Shown: piece after piece, positions 5,869 through 9,911 of the stretch | Layout of the letters: the number at the start of each line of letters is the position of its first letter | How positions within the stretch are numbered: the first letter of the stretch is position 1 | Source: an uncultured Lachnospiraceae bacterium | GTDB lineage: Bacteria > Bacillota_A > Clostridia > Lachnospirales > Lachnospiraceae | Assembly: GCA_910588595.1 (NCBI GenBank) | Contig: CAJUQU010000137.1 | Location: 1 to 9,911 of the forward strand | DNA length: 9,911 nucleotides | Direction of reading: 5' to 3' | Notes under the pieces: model-generated | The model's database searches: none | Told to the model about the DNA's origin: nothing | What the model saw: the letters and a program-made list of their open reading frames with translations, nothing else | Position numbers and translations under genes: made by a program

Positions 5869-8800
5869 TCAATCCACCGATTTCAGCGATTCCGCCATGT
5901 TGATCGTGTCGAGTTTCACGGACATCAGCCGGTTGACCACCCATGTAAACACAAAGGTCAGCAGGACACTCAGCAGGTAGCTCACCGCCCTGATCCGGAT
6001 GTCGAAAGACATGAGGTCGATGTCAACCTTGTGCATGACATACAGATGCAGCGCCTTCCCCAGGAGGAGCCCCGCCGCGCAGCCGATCGCCGTCAGCACC
6101 GTATTCTCACGAAATACATAGGAAGCCGTCTCGTTCCTGTAGAATCCCAGCACCTTGATCGTCGCGATCTCGCGGATCCGCTCCGTGATGTTGATGTTGT
6201 TCAGATTGTAGAGCACGATAAACGCAAGCGCCGCGGCGCAGGCAATGATCACAAACACGATGTAATCCATGCTGCCCATCATGCTCGAAAAGCGCGTCAG
6301 CATATCCGCGTTGACCGACACCGCCGTCACATTGTCCGCCTTCATCAGCGCCGCACCTGCCGCGTGGACATCCGCATCCTCCGCCAGATTGACATAGAGA
6401 TTTTTGTAGGACAGGGCGCCGAGCGCCTGCTCGTACGTCCCTGCATTCAGATATACATAATTGTATATATAATTCTCACAGATGCCGCTCACGACTGCGC
6501 TGATCTCCTGTCGCTCCTCGTCGCACAGCGATATCCTGTCACCGATCCCAATGTCATACCGCTCCGACAGTTTCTCACAGATGACCACTTCACCGTCCTG
6601 CGGGTATGCGATCGCCTCACCCTTAGAAGTGTGCAGATCGATATAGCCGCCCAGCTGCTCCGGTGCCTGCACAACGATCAGATTCACCGCTTTCACACCG
6701 TCCGCGGTCTCCATGTCCATCGCAGATTCCATGGAAACGATGCAGGTCCCGCCGTACGGCGCCAGCACCTCCCTGACCGCATCCAGGGACGCATCCTCCG
6801 CATCCCGCACACCATTCTTCAAAGTAACGCCGATCTGGTAGGTCTGGATCTGCGTAAACTGCTGCTCCGCGATGTCCGTGACGGAATCCCTGACTCCAAA
6901 TCCCGTCACGAGCAGCGCCGTACACCCGCTGATGCCGATCACCATCATGAGAAAACGTCTCTTGTACCGGATAATATTCCTCACGGACACTTTGTGCAAA
7001 AATTTCAGCCGGTTCCAGATAAAGGGCACCCACTCCAGAAAAACGCGCTTTCCGGCCCGCGGTGTCCTGGGGCGCATCAGGTCTGCCGCCACCTCCTTCA
7101 ACTCGCGGCGGCAGGAAAACCACGTCGTCCCCATGGAGCAAAACAGTGCGCACGCCAGGCACAACAGCGCTGTCGCGCCGTCCGACACAAACACGATGCC
7201 GCCCATCTCGTACATCATGCCGTACGCCTCCCAGATCACAAACGGAAACAGGTGGATCCCCAGCAGATATCCCGCGATGCACCCTGTCAGCGCCGCGCTG
7301 CCCGAGTAGACAAGGTACTTGCCCATGATCGTCGCCTCGCCGTAGCCGAGCGCCTTCAACACGCCGATCTGCGTGCGCTGCTCCTCCACCATGCGGTTCA
7401 TGGTCGTCATGCACACCAGCGCCGCCACCAGAAAGAAAAATACCGGAAACACATTGGCGAGCCCCTCCACAATACTCGAATCGCTCTCAAAGCAGGCGTA
7501 ACCGATATTGGCAGACCGCCCTAACACGTACGTGTCCGCCTCCTCGATCGCGGCGATATCCGCCCTCGCCTCCTCGATCTCCCGCTCCGCATCGGCAATC
7601 TCTTCCTCAAACTCCGCGTACGCGTCGTTGTACTCCGCCCAGCCGTCCGCAAGTTCCGTCTCGCCGTCCAGAAGCTTCTGCCGGCTCTCGGCAAGCTCCG
7701 CCTCCGCATCGGCAAGCCGGCGCCGTCCGTCCGCGATCTGCGCCTCGCCGTCTGCGATCTGCCGCTCCGCATCGGCAAGCTGTGCCTCCGCCGCCTCAAA
7801 CTGCTGCATCGACGCCTGATACTGCAGCAGCGCCTCCGCATCCAGATACTCGACCGGCACCGCCCCCGCCTGCTCGACTGCCGCCGCAAGCTCTGCGCGC
7901 CGCACTTCCAGCGCCTGTCCCGCATCCGCAAGTTCCCGCGCCCTGCTGTCGAGAACAGCCCTGCTGTCCGCAAGCTCGTCCTCGCCGACCCTGAGCTGCT
8001 CCTGCCCGTCGGCAAGCTCCGCCTCGGCATCTGTCAGCTCCCTTCGCGCATCGGCAAGCTCCGCCTCCGCGTCCGTCCGCTCATCGGCAAGCTCCTGCTC
8101 GGCGTCCGCAAGCTCGCTCTCCGCCTCCGCGATGACCGCCTGATATCTGCGCTCCCCCTGCGCCCTGCAGTAGTCCTCCCACAGCTTTTCCTTCTCTTTC
8201 ATGTAATCGTCATACGCCTGCGAGTAGATCTGATGATCCTGGTCGAATCTCACGTAGATTTCCGTGAAATACTCCGTCGCAAAACCTTCGGGGAGCAGAT
8301 ACATAAAGCCGCTGATCCTGCCGTTTCCGAGGGAGGTCGTGCCGCGCTCGAACTGGATATAAGCCGACGCCTGCGCGGTGCCGACGATCGTGTACTGACG
8401 GTGTGCGAAACGGTCCAGATCGTCCTGCTCGTTATTTTCGGACAACACGATGCTTTTTCCGATGGCGCTCTCGTCGTACAAAACCGCGTCGACAACGCAT
8501 TCCGCATCGCTCTGCGGCAGGCGCCCTGCCACGATCTCCAATCCGTTGATGCCCTTCATCAGCGAGTGCGCCCTGATGACATCCTCGTTTCCCTCCTCAT
8601 CCACATAGAGGATATCCGCCTCCACCGCGCCCTCCACCGCGCGGACGTCGTCCTTTGCCGCCAGCGCATCCACATCCGCCTGCTCAAATCCGAGCGTGGA
8701 CAGGAGGCGGTAGTCGTACAGCTGTTTTTCACCCAGATACGCGCCGGCGGACTCCACCATGACAGCTCTTGTGATCTTGAGCCCTGCAAAAAAACCGACC

Positions 8801-8889
8801 CCCATCGCCACGATCGCAAAAATGGCAAGATAGCGACCCAGACTCTGCCAGATCTCCCGCAATGTAGTTTTTCTCATCATGGACTTCAT
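5869..8889 (-). CDS. FtsX-family ABC transporter permease with extracellular coiled coil
   Basis: This 1006-residue membrane protein has two FtsX-like permease domains and works with an ABC ATPase, almost certainly the one encoded just upstream. TM1 is at about 20-38 (YLAIFAIVAMGVGFFAGL). An outside domain (about 40-475) follows and contains a coiled coil: one helix at 250-337 with ELAD at 259, 266, 277, 284 (ELTD), 291, 305 and 319, a turn near 340-362, and a return helix at 363-450. The first FtsX core is about 476-595 and ends in a cytoplasmic RRELKEVAADLMRPR segment. TM5 is near 645-663, then a second outside domain, then the second core at about 874-990. The start at 8887-8889 is chosen for AGGAG six bases upstream; the open frame's earlier ATG lies inside a tandem repeat. 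MacB-type transporters and FtsX use such domains to transmit ATPase motion outside the membrane. The cargo or partner is unknown. Confidence 0.92.
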   Translation of the reverse strand: MKSMMRKTTLREIWQSLGRYLAIFAIVAMGVGFFAGLKITRAVMVESAGAYLGEKQLYDYRLLSTLGFEQADVDALAAKDDVRAVEGAVEADILYVDEEGNEDVIRAHSLMKGINGLEIVAGRLPQSDAECVVDAVLYDESAIGKSIVLSENNEQDDLDRFAHRQYTIVGTAQASAYIQFERGTTSLGNGRISGFMYLLPEGFATEYFTEIYVRFDQDHQIYSQAYDDYMKEKEKLWEDYCRAQGERRYQAVIAEAESELADAEQELADERTDAEAELADARRELTDAEAELADGQEQLRVGEDELADSRAVLDSRARELADAGQALEVRRAELAAAVEQAGAVPVEYLDAEALLQYQASMQQFEAAEAQLADAERQIADGEAQIADGRRRLADAEAELAESRQKLLDGETELADGWAEYNDAYAEFEEEIADAEREIEEARADIAAIEEADTYVLGRSANIGYACFESDSSIVEGLANVFPVFFFLVAALVCMTTMNRMVEEQRTQIGVLKALGYGEATIMGKYLVYSGSAALTGCIAGYLLGIHLFPFVIWEAYGMMYEMGGIVFVSDGATALLCLACALFCSMGTTWFSCRRELKEVAADLMRPRTPRAGKRVFLEWVPFIWNRLKFLHKVSVRNIIRYKRRFLMMVIGISGCTALLVTGFGVRDSVTDIAEQQFTQIQTYQIGVTLKNGVRDAEDASLDAVREVLAPYGGTCIVSMESAMDMETADGVKAVNLIVVQAPEQLGGYIDLHTSKGEAIAYPQDGEVVICEKLSERYDIGIGDRISLCDEERQEISAVVSGICENYIYNYVYLNAGTYEQALGALSYKNLYVNLAEDADVHAAGAALMKADNVTAVSVNADMLTRFSSMMGSMDYIVFVIIACAAALAFIVLYNLNNINITERIREIATIKVLGFYRNETASYVFRENTVLTAIGCAAGLLLGKALHLYVMHKVDIDLMSFDIRIRAVSYLLSVLLTFVFTWVVNRLMSVKLDTINMAESLKSVD

Positions 8890-8906
8890 ACTTCTCTCCT
8901 CTACAC

Positions 8907-9150
8907 AATCGCAATACAACAATCACAATACAATCACAATACAACAATCACGATATAATCACAATACAACGATCACGATATAATCACGATATGATCACAA
9001 TACAACGATCACGATATAATCACGCTATGATCACAATACAACGATCACGATATAATCACAATACAACAATCACGATATGATCACAATACAACGATCACGA
9101 TATAATCACGATATAATCACAATACAACAATCACGATATAATCGCGATAC
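8907..9150. repeat. 20-unit 11-bp minisatellite between transporter ATPase and permease genes
   Basis: The whole stretch parses into 20 units of RATCRCRATAY (plus strand) with one deviant unit, in two main forms: RATCACAATAC and RATCACGATAT. A trinucleotide AAC is inserted between units eight times, always after an -AATAC form, giving a higher-order pattern of about 36 bp. The array ends 17 bases before the permease start codon, next to its ribosome binding site. The plus strand carries TATAAT seven times as a by-product of unit junctions. Copy number in a short-read assembly may be under- or over-stated. Confidence 0.92.
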
Positions 9151-9180
9151 AATCACTGTCACAATCCCAACCACAAAAGT

Positions 9181-9200
9181 ACAGCCTGTAAAAGCGCTGT
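9181..9200 (-). other. Short hairpin after the ATPase stop codon
   Basis: ACAGC (9181-9185) and GCTGT (9196-9200) form a 5-bp stem with a 10-base loop, 15 bases after the ATPase stop, and the minus strand continues ACTTTTG. This is too weak to call a terminator. It lies in the only non-repetitive part (9151-9215) of the gap between the two transporter genes; I see no other element there. Confidence 0.2.
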
Positions 9201-9215
9201 TCCCCGCAACCATTC

Positions 9216-9872
<657 letters not shown>

Positions 9873-9911
9873 AGATCGGAAGAGCGTCGTGTAGGGAAAG
9901 AGTGTAGATCT
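9873..9911 (-). other. Illumina P5/read-1 adapter remnant (not genomic)
   Basis: From AGATCGGAAGAGCGTCGTGT onward to the end, this is the reverse complement of the TruSeq universal (P5) adapter. Genomic sequence ends at 9872. A plus-strand open frame across this junction ends in IGRASCRERV, a common adapter-derived peptide in databases, and is not a gene. Confidence 0.98.

Noticed and set aside
5824..7524. 566-residue plus-strand open frame
   Set aside because: It is antisense to the permease, very rich in His and Arg as expected for the reverse frame of a GC-rich gene, and shows no family motif.
8890..8922. Longer start for the permease at 8920-8922
   Set aside because: The extra 11 residues come from the repeat array. 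AGGAG with correct spacing precedes the ATG at 8887-8889 instead.
8907..9150. CRISPR array
   Set aside because: Units are 11 bp and contiguous with no unique spacers, and no cas genes are present.
8907..9150. Seven TATAAT motifs on the plus strand as a promoter bank
   Set aside because: They arise at unit junctions, have no -35 partners with consensus sequence, and no plus-strand gene follows.

Overview
This looks like an assembled contig from a gut-type Firmicute, most likely a Clostridia or Lachnospiraceae member. The evidence is the enoyl-ACP reductase FabK (rather than FabI), the gene order acpP-fabK-fabD, Gram-positive style AGGAGG ribosome binding sites, FabT-like operators, and a very large FtsX-type permease with an extracellular coiled coil. 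The taxonomic call is inference; there is no rRNA or other marker. Both ends are untrimmed Illumina adapter (1-39 and 9873-9911), so only about 40-9872 is genomic. The genes at both ends are cut by adapter, not by biology.

Every supported gene lies on the minus strand, so transcription runs from high to low coordinates. First comes an ABC exporter-type pair: a MacB/LolD-class ATPase (9216-9872, 5' end missing) and a 1006-residue FtsX-family permease (5869-8889). They are separated by a 326-base gap that is mostly a 20-unit minisatellite of 11 bp. Next is a likely carbohydrate-processing pair with its own promoter (TTGATA-N17-TATAAT): a type-B carboxylesterase (4097-5632) and a GH43-like glycosidase (2209-3999). 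Neither has a signal peptide. The pair fits intracellular trimming of imported, ester-decorated plant oligosaccharides such as arabinoxylan fragments. A GC-rich hairpin (2156-2193) may end this unit.

Last is a type II fatty-acid synthesis operon: acpP (1576-1809), fabK (609-1538) and a truncated fabD (40-544). It has a strong predicted promoter (TTGACA-N17-TATTCT, 2065-2093) and a leader of about 250 nt. Just downstream of the predicted start site are four TTTGA-type half-palindromes at exact 16-bp spacing (1989-2052). Two of them are perfect TTTGA-N3-TCAAA matches to the palindrome known for the MarR-family lipid regulator FabT. A separate five-unit 11-bp tandem array (1931-1985) abuts them. 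No regulator gene is present in the window.

The most unusual content is in the leaders rather than the proteins: the FabT-like operator ladder, two unrelated 11-bp tandem arrays, and a 43-bp duplicated element in the esterase leader. No new defence, mobile or RNA-guided system is visible, and there is no tRNA, rRNA, CRISPR array or transposase.
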